64,000 bases of DNA from Ardenticatenaceae bacterium. GTDB taxonomy: Bacteria; Chloroflexota; Anaerolineae; Promineifilales; Promineifilaceae. The stretch lies in contig JACKBX010000003.1 of assembly GCA_020634375.1 (NCBI GenBank), forward strand, positions 626,659 to 690,658. The letters run 5' to 3'. The notes under the pieces are model-generated. The model worked only from the letters and a program-made list of their open reading frames with translations. It had not been told where the DNA came from and did not search any database. Positions within the stretch are counted from its first letter, which is position 1. Each line of letters starts with the position of its first letter. Shown one piece after another: positions 26,691 to 34,583 of the stretch. The position numbers and the translations under genes were made by a program.

Positions 26691-26922
26691 GCGCGTAGCC
26701 GCGTTGGGTAATGGTGGGCGCACCGGCGCAAATCTTTTTCAGGGGGCAAACTGTGCAGCCGGTGCAGCCTTCATCTACTAGGGTTAGCCGACCACGCTGC
26801 ACGAGGGTGTGGAGGAGTTGTTCGACGACGGCCGTTTCCAACCCCAACTGCCGCGCCACCACTGAAGCAGAAAGGGGAATGCCATTGCTTTGGCGGAAAA
26901 GGGAGAGAATTTCTTGAAGCAT
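26671..26922 (-). CDS. feoC: FeoC-like iron-sulfur winged-helix protein
   Basis: An 83-residue protein with an N-terminal winged helix (about 1-48, LSASVVARQLGLETAVVEQLLHTLVQRGRL) and a cysteine cluster CTGCTVCPLKKIC (C-x2-C-x2-C-x5-C). This is the signature of FeoC proteins that bind a [4Fe-4S] cluster. FeoC is thought to regulate or stabilise FeoB. It directly follows the FeoB permease gene, 45 bp downstream, in the same direction. The C-terminal residues come from heptamer DNA. Confidence 0.88.
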   Translation of the reverse strand: MLQEILSLFRQSNGIPLSASVVARQLGLETAVVEQLLHTLVQRGRLTLVDEGCTGCTVCPLKKICAGAPTITQRGYALVDSKQ

Positions 26923-26932
26923 GATAAAAATA

Positions 26933-26985
26933 AAGTGTCAGGTGTCAGGTTGCTTGACACTTGACACCTACATACCTGACACCAA
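26933..26985. repeat. Heptamer inverted repeat (GTGTCAG / CTGACAC) at the feoB end
   Basis: GTGTCAG, GTGTCAG and GTTGCTT units are mirrored by GACACTT, GACACCT and CTGACAC. The last codons and stop of the FeoB permease gene (VSGM, TAG) fall in the right arm. Confidence 0.85.
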
Positions 26986-28659
26986 TCCCCCCACCTGGTA
27001 TACGGCCGTTGCCAACACCCAGGGTACAAGCAAAGTAATTACCACCGACAGCGCAGCCCAACGCCAGCCAAATTCGGCAATTTGCGCACCAACAGTAGCA
27101 ATACAGGGCACATAGAGAAGAACAAAAATCAAGAAAGCGAAGGCACTGAGAGGCGTAAATGATTGCCGCAAAGCATGGGTCAGTGCCGTATTGCCATCGT
27201 CTGCGGTATTAGGGAATAACATGATGCCGGGAGTCAACGTTTCCAGTAATTGCTTGCCTGCATCTAATGTTGCTGCACCAAATCCCACCACGATGTTACG
27301 CAAATCGGTCAGGGGATGAATGGGCACGGCCGTTTCTCCCCCATCGTTCGCTTCACCCACATACACCTGCGCCAGCGTCGAAACCACCATCTCCTTTGCC
27401 AGCAGCCCCGTCAACAAGGCACCACTGGCTTGCCAATCTCCGAAGCCAGCCGGGGCCAGCGTTGGCGCAATGGCTCCGCTCACCTGTCCAAACAAACTCT
27501 CCTGTGGATTATCCACGCCCCAGGGAAAATTCAGCAGCAGCCAAAATATCACCGTGCCAATCAAAATAAACGACCCCGCCTTACGCACAAACGAGGCCGA
27601 TTCTTCCCAGGTGTATGCCAGCACCCGTTTGGCCGCAGGCCAGCGATACGCGGGCATTTCCATCATCAAAATGCCCGCCGCCTCTCCTTTGAAAATAGTG
27701 CGCGAAAGCACCAGTCCAATCACGGCCGCCACCACAATACCAATCAGGTACAGCGCCCAAATGACAAGGTTGCCATTGCGCGGGAAAAAGGCTAGCCCAA
27801 AAATGACGTACACTGGCAGCCGCGCCGAGCAGGACATGAAGGGAATGAGCAGCCCCGTGAGAATGCGGGCGCTTTTGCTTTCGATGGTGCGTGTGGCGTA
27901 AATGGCAGGCACGTTGCAGCCAAATCCCAAAATCATAGGCACAAAGGAACGGCCGTGCAGCCCCAACTTACTCATACTGCGATCCATCACAAACGCCGCC
28001 CGCGCCAAATAACCGGTATCTTCCAAAATCGCCAGCGCCAGGTACATCACCAGCAATCCCGGCAAAAAGGTGAGCACGCCGCCCACCCCGGCAATCACGC
28101 CATCCGTCAGCAGGGAAATGAGCCAGACGGGGGCGTGCAGCCAGGTTAACAGTGCCACCGCCCAGTTGGTGATGGGGCTGCCAATCACGCTATCTACCCA
28201 ATCCAGAAAAGGGGCAGAGACGTTTTGTACCAGACTAAATACGACGTACATCAACGCCAAAAAGATGGGAATGCCCAACCAACGATTGGTAATAATGCGA
28301 TCAATGCGGTCGGAGAAGCTCCACGTTGCTTGTGGCGCGGTCAAGACCTGGCCTACAAGCTGATGCACAAACTGGTAACGCTCGTCGGTGATGGCGAGGT
28401 CTACGCCATCGCCGTAGTGGGGCTGCAAACGTTGATGGCTGTCGGCAACGGCCGTTACCAACACCCCCTTCTCGTCTTCCCCCAACTCTGCCAGCAGCGT
28501 TTCGTCCCCCTCTAAAAGTTGAATGGCTAACCAGCGGGATGGGTAACGGCCGTTCACCCCTGCCAGCCCCGTCATCATCCCCGCCAGCCGTGTAATCTCC
28601 GCCTCCAAAAGCGGGCTATAGCTAATGGCAGTGGGGGCCGAAAATAGCACCTTGGGCAT
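26968..28659 (-). CDS. feoB: FeoB membrane permease (separate from its G domain)
   Basis: The 563-residue membrane part of the ferrous iron transporter FeoB. It starts with the GDI-like spacer (YSPLLEAEITRLAG, RWLAIQLLEGD) and continues with the permease: FSDRIDRIITNRWLGIPIFLALMYVVF, the Gate-type motif LEDTGYLARAAFVMDR, the conserved FGCNVPAIYATRTI and MSCSARLPVY segments, KGEAAGILMMEMPAYRWP, and the second Gate motif LTGLLAKEMVVSTLAQVY. The ATG at 28659 has GAGAGG upstream. It overlaps the G-domain gene by 38 bp in another frame. In most bacteria both parts form one protein of about 750 residues. The split here is either a real two-gene form with coupled translation or a frameshift. Confidence 0.9.
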   Translation of the reverse strand: MPKVLFSAPTAISYSPLLEAEITRLAGMMTGLAGVNGRYPSRWLAIQLLEGDETLLAELGEDEKGVLVTAVADSHQRLQPHYGDGVDLAITDERYQFVHQLVGQVLTAPQATWSFSDRIDRIITNRWLGIPIFLALMYVVFSLVQNVSAPFLDWVDSVIGSPITNWAVALLTWLHAPVWLISLLTDGVIAGVGGVLTFLPGLLVMYLALAILEDTGYLARAAFVMDRSMSKLGLHGRSFVPMILGFGCNVPAIYATRTIESKSARILTGLLIPFMSCSARLPVYVIFGLAFFPRNGNLVIWALYLIGIVVAAVIGLVLSRTIFKGEAAGILMMEMPAYRWPAAKRVLAYTWEESASFVRKAGSFILIGTVIFWLLLNFPWGVDNPQESLFGQVSGAIAPTLAPAGFGDWQASGALLTGLLAKEMVVSTLAQVYVGEANDGGETAVPIHPLTDLRNIVVGFGAATLDAGKQLLETLTPGIMLFPNTADDGNTALTHALRQSFTPLSAFAFLIFVLLYVPCIATVGAQIAEFGWRWAALSVVITLLVPWVLATAVYQVGGLVSGM

Positions 28660-29209
28660 GATTATCCTCTCTCGATTCCCCAGAAAACAAATCAGGTAGC
28701 GGCGACAAATGCTGCGCCATTTGGTACAACGCTTCGCGCAGCGCATCCAACCCCTCTTCCCGTGCCGCCGCTGTGGTGACAACCGGAACTCCACCCAACA
28801 AGTGTGCCAGCTTTTCCGCATCCACCTTGTATCCGCGCCGCGCTGCCAAATCCTGCATATTCAACACCAATAAAAGCTGCGCACCCGTCTCCATAATTTG
28901 GGCTGTCAAATACAAATTACGCTCCAGATTCGTGGCATCTAGCACATTGACGACAACATGCGGCTGTTCACGCACAATATAATCCCGCGCCACCTGCTCA
29001 TCAGGCGAATAGGCGGATAAACTGTATGTGCCCGGCAAATCCAACACCTCAAAACGCACGCCCTGGTAAATAAACCAGCCACGCTTTTGGGCAACTGTCT
29101 TCCCCGGCCAATTACCCACATGCTGATTTTCCCCCGTGAGCGCATTAAAAAGGGTGCTTTTGCCCGTGTTGGGATTCCCAGCTAAAGCGATGCGAATTGT
29201 TGTAGTCAT
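28622..29209 (-). CDS. feoB: FeoB N-terminal GTPase domain protein
   Basis: A 195-residue G domain of FeoB encoded on its own. G1 is GNPNTGKST, the switch I Thr is in PGKTVAQKRG, G3 is DLPGTYSLSAYSPDE, G4 is NMQD, and a G5-like segment is VVTTAA. The ATG at 29209 has GAGGG upstream. Translation continues past the normal domain border into about 14 out-of-frame-looking residues (REDNHAQGAIFGPHCH) and stops inside the permease gene. It presumably acts with the downstream permease as a bipartite Fe(II) transporter. Confidence 0.9.
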   Translation of the reverse strand: MTTTIRIALAGNPNTGKSTLFNALTGENQHVGNWPGKTVAQKRGWFIYQGVRFEVLDLPGTYSLSAYSPDEQVARDYIVREQPHVVVNVLDATNLERNLYLTAQIMETGAQLLLVLNMQDLAARRGYKVDAEKLAHLLGGVPVVTTAAAREEGLDALREALYQMAQHLSPLPDLFSGESREDNHAQGAIFGPHCH

Positions 29210-29222
29210 AAACCCTCAAAGA

Positions 29223-29270
29223 AATTGGAGATTTTGCCAATCTCTAATCTCTAATCTCCACATCTGCCAA
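29223..29270. repeat. Heptamer inverted repeat (AGATTGG family) at the end of the fusion gene
   Basis: AATTGGAGATTTTGCCAATCT is followed by TAATCTC, TAATCTC and CACATC units. The last residues (DVEIRD) and stop of the large membrane protein at 29244 are formed by these repeats. Elements with the same unit occur at 42580, 49579 and 57308. Confidence 0.85.
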
Positions 29271-32200
29271 CCACAAAATATCTTGCTCATTGGCAAAAAT
29301 CTGGCGTTCAATTGTGGCGCTGTCATACAAACCAACCACCAATTTGCCAGCCACTCCGGCAAATTCTGGGGGGACGGCAACACGATGCTTATCAAGTATT
29401 TGTTCGCCGGGCTGCCACGTGGTAGTGGGTCGTGTGCCAAAGGCAGGAATACCGTCATGTTGGGCAATCAGACGGCCGTCCTCACCTAGCACATGCACAA
29501 ACACAGTATAAGACTGCGCCACCTCTGTTAAATCTTGCCACAACAAACTCAGTTCCAGCGTTGCCCCAGGAGCAATGTGAATGGACGCATTTTGCTGCAA
29601 GGGCAGGGGTTGACCGTTAACCGTCAAATAGGCCCCGGCCAGCAGCATTTCTTCGTTTACAATCTCATTCAAAGGCAATATCACCTGCGCCGCATCATCA
29701 CGCACGGGCCGGTATGCAGCAAGTGTGATGCGTTCGTAGGTCTGCTCACTCTCTAAAATCGCGTGATAATCTAACCAGTGAAAAGCCACGTCGTCCGGGT
29801 CCCAGGTGGAATTATGAACGGGTACAAACCACAAACGATCATACGTTTGCGCCAGAGCAATCAGATTTGCTTCTGCCTGTCCATCGCCATTTTGATAGGT
29901 GGCGGGCTGCATGTCATTGGGTGTGTCTAAATGGCGCAGGTAATACGATAGGCTGGCATCTGGATAGTTGGGCACAATTACATCACCGGGCTGCACGGCC
30001 GTTTCCAATGCCGCAGCCACCTCTCTATAACCCAAATCGCGGTAAAAATTTGGATTGAAAAAGTAATTAGAAAGGCTCAAAGCGACTATCAATAAAACGG
30101 CCGTACCGAACCCAAGCGCCAGCCAACGATAGTAAGCAGCACGTTTAGCCCAAAGGCTCCACAAACCCATTCCCACCAATGCCCACCAGGCTGGCGCAGC
30201 CACGCTAATATAGTAGGCATTAAACGTGTCCCGGCTGAAGCGCATGTAATAAATGCCTAACGCAGCGCCACCTAACCAGGCAAGAAGGAAAATGGCTAAC
30301 GGCCGTTTCTCCTGCCACAAATAGCGCACGCCAAAAATCAATAACACAACAAACCCCAACCACAGCCAACGTCCCACTTCTGGCGTGATCCCCGTGCCCA
30401 CACTCAGTTCCACGCCCACATCTGTTAAATGATTCGCCAGATTAGGCGTCGTTGGACGGCTAAAATGACCACCAATCGAAATGATGCCCGGCAAACTATA
30501 AGCCAACCAGGGCAAAAACAACAACGCCGCCGCCACACCGCCCAACGCCCAGCGCCACCACTGCCGCCGATATTCGGCGTGTGCCAACACATAAGCCCCA
30601 TGCGCCAACAGTGCAAACAAGCCAAATGTATGCCCATACACCGTCAGCGCCGCAAACAGCGTGTACAAACCCCACCACCAACGCCCGCGCTGCAAAGCTG
30701 TCAGCAGTGCCAATGTCGCTGCCAAAGAAAAAACAATCGCCAGCGTGTATTGATTACGCAAATCCTGGCTTTGCCAGATAAGCGGCTGGGCAATAGCCAT
30801 CAAACCGGCCAGCAGCACCCCAAAACGCGCATGAACCAGGCGGCGTCCGAGCTGATACGCCAGTGGCAAAGCCAACAAACCCGGAATCAGCGAAATCATG
30901 CGCATGGTAAATTCACTGTCTCCGGTCAATTGCATCCAACTATGCAGCGACAAGTAATGCAAAGGTGAATGTGGGTTCCCTAATTCGCGCAGGGATGTGA
31001 TGATGCGCCCTGCCGATTTCACCGCATATCCATAGCTAATACCTTCATCCCCTCGCAGCTCTTGCTGCCCCAAACGAAACACTCGCAGCCCATAGCCAAC
31101 AAAGGTCACACCCACCATCAAGCGTAAGTAAAGTTGAGTGGATGATACAGCACCAGCAGACACTTTTCGTCGCAACCAGGCGGGGCTATGCGGCATAGGC
31201 AGTTGGGGAATGGTGAGTGAAGGGTAGGTAACGGCCGTCACCCGCACACCACGCCAACGCCAACGCCAGGCTACCATTATCGCCACCAGCAATGCCAGCA
31301 AAGAAATCGCTATACCCACAGGCACTGCCACGGGTTGAAAACGCAGCGTCACAGAGTGGCTGCCCGCCGCCAATGACACCGCTTGCAAAGACACATCTGC
31401 CTGCTGTAATTCTGCTGCCTCCCCATCTACAAGCACCTGCCAGCCGGGATAATACCACTCGCTGATCACCAGGTACCCGGCAGCGGGTGTCTGTACATCC
31501 ATATCCAGCCAGCCGGGACGCGGTGAGGTCACATGTACCTGCGGTGCATCTACGTTTGCGGGTGGGGTGACGGGTGTGGAAGGGATAGAAACGGCCGTAT
31601 CTCCCATCAAAATCACCTGCGCCCGCGGATCAAAATCCGGGCTGCCCAATAACGACAACGCCTCATCCTCGTTAGCCACTGCCACTACCTCATACGTCAT
31701 CCAGGCACGAGGATACGGCTCATTCACACGATAAACCATCCCTGAAACAGGGCGGTCTACAATGACGCCATCGCTAAACTCAAATTCCGGCGTCAAAATC
31801 TGATCAGTCAGCGGCACAGTGGAGACAACGTAAGCCACATTCATCAACTGCCAGCGACGCGGGCGCGGCACACGTTCCATCTTTGCTAATGCTTGGGGCT
31901 TCAATGGGCTAATACCACTCACATCCTGCCACCCATACGCCTCGCCCACATTAGCCCAAAACGTACCCCGCGTATCCACCCGCATCGGGGTATCTTCTAC
32001 CGGCACAGCCAAAAGTGTCTCCAACCAAGCCGGCCGCTGCCAATACGCCGCCGGAGAAGCATCATACCGAGACATCCCCGAAGACAATCCCATGTACAAA
32101 TCGCCTACCAGCAAAGCCACCAACAGAGTAGATTGTGCACGCGGCCAACGCTTACGCCACAACAACGCCATCACCAATACCGCCAGAACGAGCTGCCGCA

Positions 32201-33458
32201 AAAAAATACCCGGCCATTCTGGCTGAGGCCAGGCACGGGTAGCAACCAGCGTAACCAGCGTCAGCGCAAACAAACCAGCAATGATTACCCCCACGCGCCG
32301 CATGAGCCGCTGCTGCTGGCCCGCCTCCAATCGCAGCCAAAGGCCCAGGCCTTGTGCAGCCATCAATGCTGCGGCCAAACTCACCAACCCCATCAATCGC
32401 TCTTGCTGACGGAAGAAGGAAAATCCAGGGGCAAGGTGGTAAATAAGTTGAAAGATAATGCCTGAATCTCCCAACGCTATCCAGGCTGCCACGCCCATAA
32501 AAATGCCCCAAAATGCAAGTTCGGCCGTCTGCCGCTTATCTACACGACGCGCCAGCCAGGCAAATAGGGTTAACGCCAATCCAGCTACGCCCCAATATTC
32601 GGGCGACCACAGGCTTATGACCGCGGGAACCAATACCTGAATATTATGCAGCAGGGGCTGTCCCTTTGAGACGAAGGCATAATCAACATTGGCACGAGTG
32701 GTAAAGGGTTGGAAGCGCAGCACAGGCAGCCAGTAGGCTGTCGCCGTCGCAAGGCCGGTTAAAGCAATGATCACCCCAAATCCAAGTATGGGTTTCCAAG
32801 ACCAACGTGCTTGTAAGGTAAGGAAAAGGTAGTAAGCAACGGCCGTATATACCACATGCAAAAACGTCTGGGGATGCCCAGCCATGGCACTTAAGGCCAG
32901 TGTCAATCCCGCACCCACAAACCAGGGCATAGCCCCCCCAGTTTCCCCTCGGCGCACACCCAGGCGAATACACAACAAAATGAGTGGCAGCCAGGTAATG
33001 CTCTCTAAAACAGCAAGCTGTAGCGTAGGATAAGAAACAAGATACCCCCCCAACCCAAAGATTACGGAGGCCAATAGTCCAGCCAGGCGACTGCGCGTCA
33101 GATCATATGCCAGGGCATAGGTAAAGGCGCCAGTCAACCAGATATGCAGCAGGGCTTCGAGTTCCAAAGCATACAGAGGAAAGCCCCAGGGCGCAGCAGC
33201 AAAAATGGTTATCCAGCGGGGGAGGTAGAAAACGGCCGTTTGCGGATCCGCCACAAAAGGAACCCCAACATAACTATGCGGCGACCAAAGTGGTAAACGC
33301 CCCTGCAACATCTCACGAGCCTGAAATGTAGCAAATGCATGAAACTGTTCAGTAAAATCACTGGTAGGGAATCGCTGCCATCCACCTAAAATTGGCAAAA
33401 AAAACAGAATCCAAAATGTAGTCCAGGCGAGCAAAGGCCAGAGATGGTTTCTTTTCAT
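29244..33458 (-). CDS. YfhO-like and GT-C glycosyltransferase fusion membrane protein
   Basis: A 1404-residue membrane protein in two halves. Residues about 1-740 resemble YfhO-type proteins: an N-terminal helix and the loop FPTSDFTEQFHAFATFQAREML, a dozen membrane helices, and a soluble part ending in the diagnostic YYPGWQVLVDGEAAEL and AGSHSVTLRFQP. After a linker, residues about 790-1230 form a second set of about eleven helices with RLGQQELRGDEGISYGYAV and NPHSPLHYLSLHSW, the layout of ArnT/PMT-type (GT39/GT83) enzymes, where the Asp-Glu in the first loop is catalytic. The C-terminal ~130 residues (from LPLNEIVNEEMLLAG) are a beta domain related to the end of the protein at 213-2102. The start is the ATG at 33458. 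It lies between feoA and feoB on the same strand. Confidence 0.82.
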   Translation of the reverse strand: MKRNHLWPLLAWTTFWILFFLPILGGWQRFPTSDFTEQFHAFATFQAREMLQGRLPLWSPHSYVGVPFVADPQTAVFYLPRWITIFAAAPWGFPLYALELEALLHIWLTGAFTYALAYDLTRSRLAGLLASVIFGLGGYLVSYPTLQLAVLESITWLPLILLCIRLGVRRGETGGAMPWFVGAGLTLALSAMAGHPQTFLHVVYTAVAYYLFLTLQARWSWKPILGFGVIIALTGLATATAYWLPVLRFQPFTTRANVDYAFVSKGQPLLHNIQVLVPAVISLWSPEYWGVAGLALTLFAWLARRVDKRQTAELAFWGIFMGVAAWIALGDSGIIFQLIYHLAPGFSFFRQQERLMGLVSLAAALMAAQGLGLWLRLEAGQQQRLMRRVGVIIAGLFALTLVTLVATRAWPQPEWPGIFLRQLVLAVLVMALLWRKRWPRAQSTLLVALLVGDLYMGLSSGMSRYDASPAAYWQRPAWLETLLAVPVEDTPMRVDTRGTFWANVGEAYGWQDVSGISPLKPQALAKMERVPRPRRWQLMNVAYVVSTVPLTDQILTPEFEFSDGVIVDRPVSGMVYRVNEPYPRAWMTYEVVAVANEDEALSLLGSPDFDPRAQVILMGDTAVSIPSTPVTPPANVDAPQVHVTSPRPGWLDMDVQTPAAGYLVISEWYYPGWQVLVDGEAAELQQADVSLQAVSLAAGSHSVTLRFQPVAVPVGIAISLLALLVAIMVAWRWRWRGVRVTAVTYPSLTIPQLPMPHSPAWLRRKVSAGAVSSTQLYLRLMVGVTFVGYGLRVFRLGQQELRGDEGISYGYAVKSAGRIITSLRELGNPHSPLHYLSLHSWMQLTGDSEFTMRMISLIPGLLALPLAYQLGRRLVHARFGVLLAGLMAIAQPLIWQSQDLRNQYTLAIVFSLAATLALLTALQRGRWWWGLYTLFAALTVYGHTFGLFALLAHGAYVLAHAEYRRQWWRWALGGVAAALLFLPWLAYSLPGIISIGGHFSRPTTPNLANHLTDVGVELSVGTGITPEVGRWLWLGFVVLLIFGVRYLWQEKRPLAIFLLAWLGGAALGIYYMRFSRDTFNAYYISVAAPAWWALVGMGLWSLWAKRAAYYRWLALGFGTAVLLIVALSLSNYFFNPNFYRDLGYREVAAALETAVQPGDVIVPNYPDASLSYYLRHLDTPNDMQPATYQNGDGQAEANLIALAQTYDRLWFVPVHNSTWDPDDVAFHWLDYHAILESEQTYERITLAAYRPVRDDAAQVILPLNEIVNEEMLLAGAYLTVNGQPLPLQQNASIHIAPGATLELSLLWQDLTEVAQSYTVFVHVLGEDGRLIAQHDGIPAFGTRPTTTWQPGEQILDKHRVAVPPEFAGVAGKLVVGLYDSATIERQIFANEQDILWLADVEIRD

Positions 33459-33513
33459 CAAAGCAACTCTTAACAGAATTTAGAACCGAAGTTTAGAAAA
33501 GATAGGCAACCTT

Positions 33514-33780
33514 CTAATCCCCACGCCCCCATTCCACTTGCAGTTTACTGGCAATGCCTCGACCTAAAGCGATGCGTGAATCACGCACAGAAATGAGCAG
33601 CGGGCCACCCGCATCTTGCACAATGCGCAGGCACACACCCGGCGTCAACCCCAATTCCGCCAGACGATGCGCCAACCGCCGCCCTCCGCATAATTTGCAT
33701 AAGCGCACATCTTGCCCAATGGGAGCCATAGTCAACGGGCATAACCCGTCTGTAGAAGTAGAAGTCAGGTTTTTACTCAT
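33514..33780 (-). CDS. feoA: FeoA-domain protein
   Basis: An 88-residue protein with an SH3-like FeoA domain (about 20-88, LRIVQDAGGPLLISVRDSRIALGRGIASKLQV) that normally docks on FeoB and helps Fe(II) uptake. Three cysteines (CPLTM, LCKLCGG) add a feature not seen in minimal FeoA. The ATG at 33780 overlaps the end of dtxR by 8 bp, so translation is coupled. The further open frame to 33843 lies inside dtxR. The order dtxR, feoA, fusion protein, feoB parts, feoC suggests one iron-controlled unit. Confidence 0.88.
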   Translation of the reverse strand: MSKNLTSTSTDGLCPLTMAPIGQDVRLCKLCGGRRLAHRLAELGLTPGVCLRIVQDAGGPLLISVRDSRIALGRGIASKLQVEWGRGD

Positions 33781-34444
33781 CTGTACGTATTCCATAAATA
33801 TGGGCCGCGATTTCCCGGCCCAACGCATGAGTCTGATCGCCAATTTGCATCATCAGGGGGCCATTAAAGGGAGCCACCTCTGTAAATGTCACCGGTTGGC
33901 CTGGCTCAATATGCCGCGCCGCCAAATAGTCCAATAGCAAAATACTCTCCGGGTGAATACGTGTAATGGTACCTCGGTCGCCCGGTTTCCACTCATTCAA
34001 GGGCTGGTCTACGAGGGCGGGCACAATCCACTCGGCATCAGGAATAGGGTTGCCATGTGGGCAAGTCGGCGGATTGTCCAAAAAAACGGCCAGCGCTTCC
34101 GTTACTTCGTCGGCAGTGGCATGTTCTAGCTGGCAGGCAAAATCATGCACTTGCTGCCAGGGCAACCCCAAATGGTCAGTTAAAAAGCACTCCCAAAGAC
34201 GATGACGACGGATGATTCGACAGGCGCGACGGTCACCATCATCGGTCAAGGCAACGCCTTTGTATGGTGTATGGTCCAACAATCCTTGTTCACGCAAGCG
34301 ATGCACCATCTCGGTGGCGGAAACGGTGGAAACACCCAGCCGCTCTGCCAACGCGGAAATGGGAACCAAGCCGTCATCTTCGGCCAGTTCGCTGATGGTT
34401 TTGAGGTACATTTCTATGCTTTCGTTAAAGGATTCGTGTTTCAT
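33773..34444 (-). CDS. DtxR/MntR-family metal-dependent repressor
   Basis: A 223-residue regulator. The N-terminal winged helix (about 5-65, ISALAERLGVSTVSATEMVHRLREQGLLDHTPYKGVALTDDG) matches DtxR-family repressors. A dimerisation and metal-binding domain follows (RRHRLWECFLTDHLGLPWQQVHDFACQLEHA: the Cys, Glu and His ligands of the family are in place). The C-terminus is an SH3/FeoA-like domain (about 150-220). Being upstream of feoA and feoB, it probably senses Fe(II) (or Mn(II)) and represses the locus. A palindromic operator lies just before its start codon. Confidence 0.92.
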   Translation of the reverse strand: MKHESFNESIEMYLKTISELAEDDGLVPISALAERLGVSTVSATEMVHRLREQGLLDHTPYKGVALTDDGDRRACRIIRRHRLWECFLTDHLGLPWQQVHDFACQLEHATADEVTEALAVFLDNPPTCPHGNPIPDAEWIVPALVDQPLNEWKPGDRGTITRIHPESILLLDYLAARHIEPGQPVTFTEVAPFNGPLMMQIGDQTHALGREIAAHIYGIRTDE

Positions 34445-34453
34445 ACTCAGAGT

Positions 34454-34468
34454 TTAAGGTTAACCTAA
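34454..34468. promoter_or_regulatory. DtxR-type operator before dtxR-feoA
   Basis: TTAAGGTTAACCTAA contains the perfect 10-bp palindrome AGGTTAACCT and resembles the known DtxR/IdeR box (TTAGGTTAGCCTAACCTAA). It lies 10-24 bp upstream of the dtxR start codon, close to the expected transcription start, a good place for autorepression. Confidence 0.65.
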
Positions 34469-34472
34469 GATT

Positions 34473-34501
34473 TTATTATTAAGAATAGCCCTATGATACA
34501 A
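34473..34501 (-). promoter_or_regulatory. Candidate promoter of the dtxR-feo operon
   Basis: Read on the minus strand, TTGTAT, a 17-bp spacer and TAATAA lie just upstream of the DtxR-type operator. The -35 box touches the T run of the lysC terminator. The match to the sigma-70 consensus is moderate. Confidence 0.4.
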
Positions 34502-34538
34502 AAAGGGCTGACCTATCGCAATGATATTTGTCAGCCCT
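34499..34538 (-). terminator. Rho-independent terminator of the aspartokinase gene
   Basis: On the minus strand, AGGGCTGAC and GTCAGCCCT (plus-strand positions 34530-34538 and 34504-34512) form a 9-bp stem followed by TTTTT. It ends transcripts from the aspartokinase gene before the dtxR promoter. Confidence 0.85.
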
Positions 34539-34542
34539 AACT

Positions 34543-34556
34543 ATGACAATTGTCAT
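34543..34556. promoter_or_regulatory. 14-bp perfect palindrome ATGACAATTGTCAT
   Basis: A perfect dyad of 14 bp between the aspartokinase stop and its terminator, about 100 bp upstream of dtxR. It could be an operator for a dimeric regulator. No partner is known. Confidence 0.4.
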
Positions 34557-34583
34557 GTAGAGGAGGTGTGATTTGCTCCTCTT

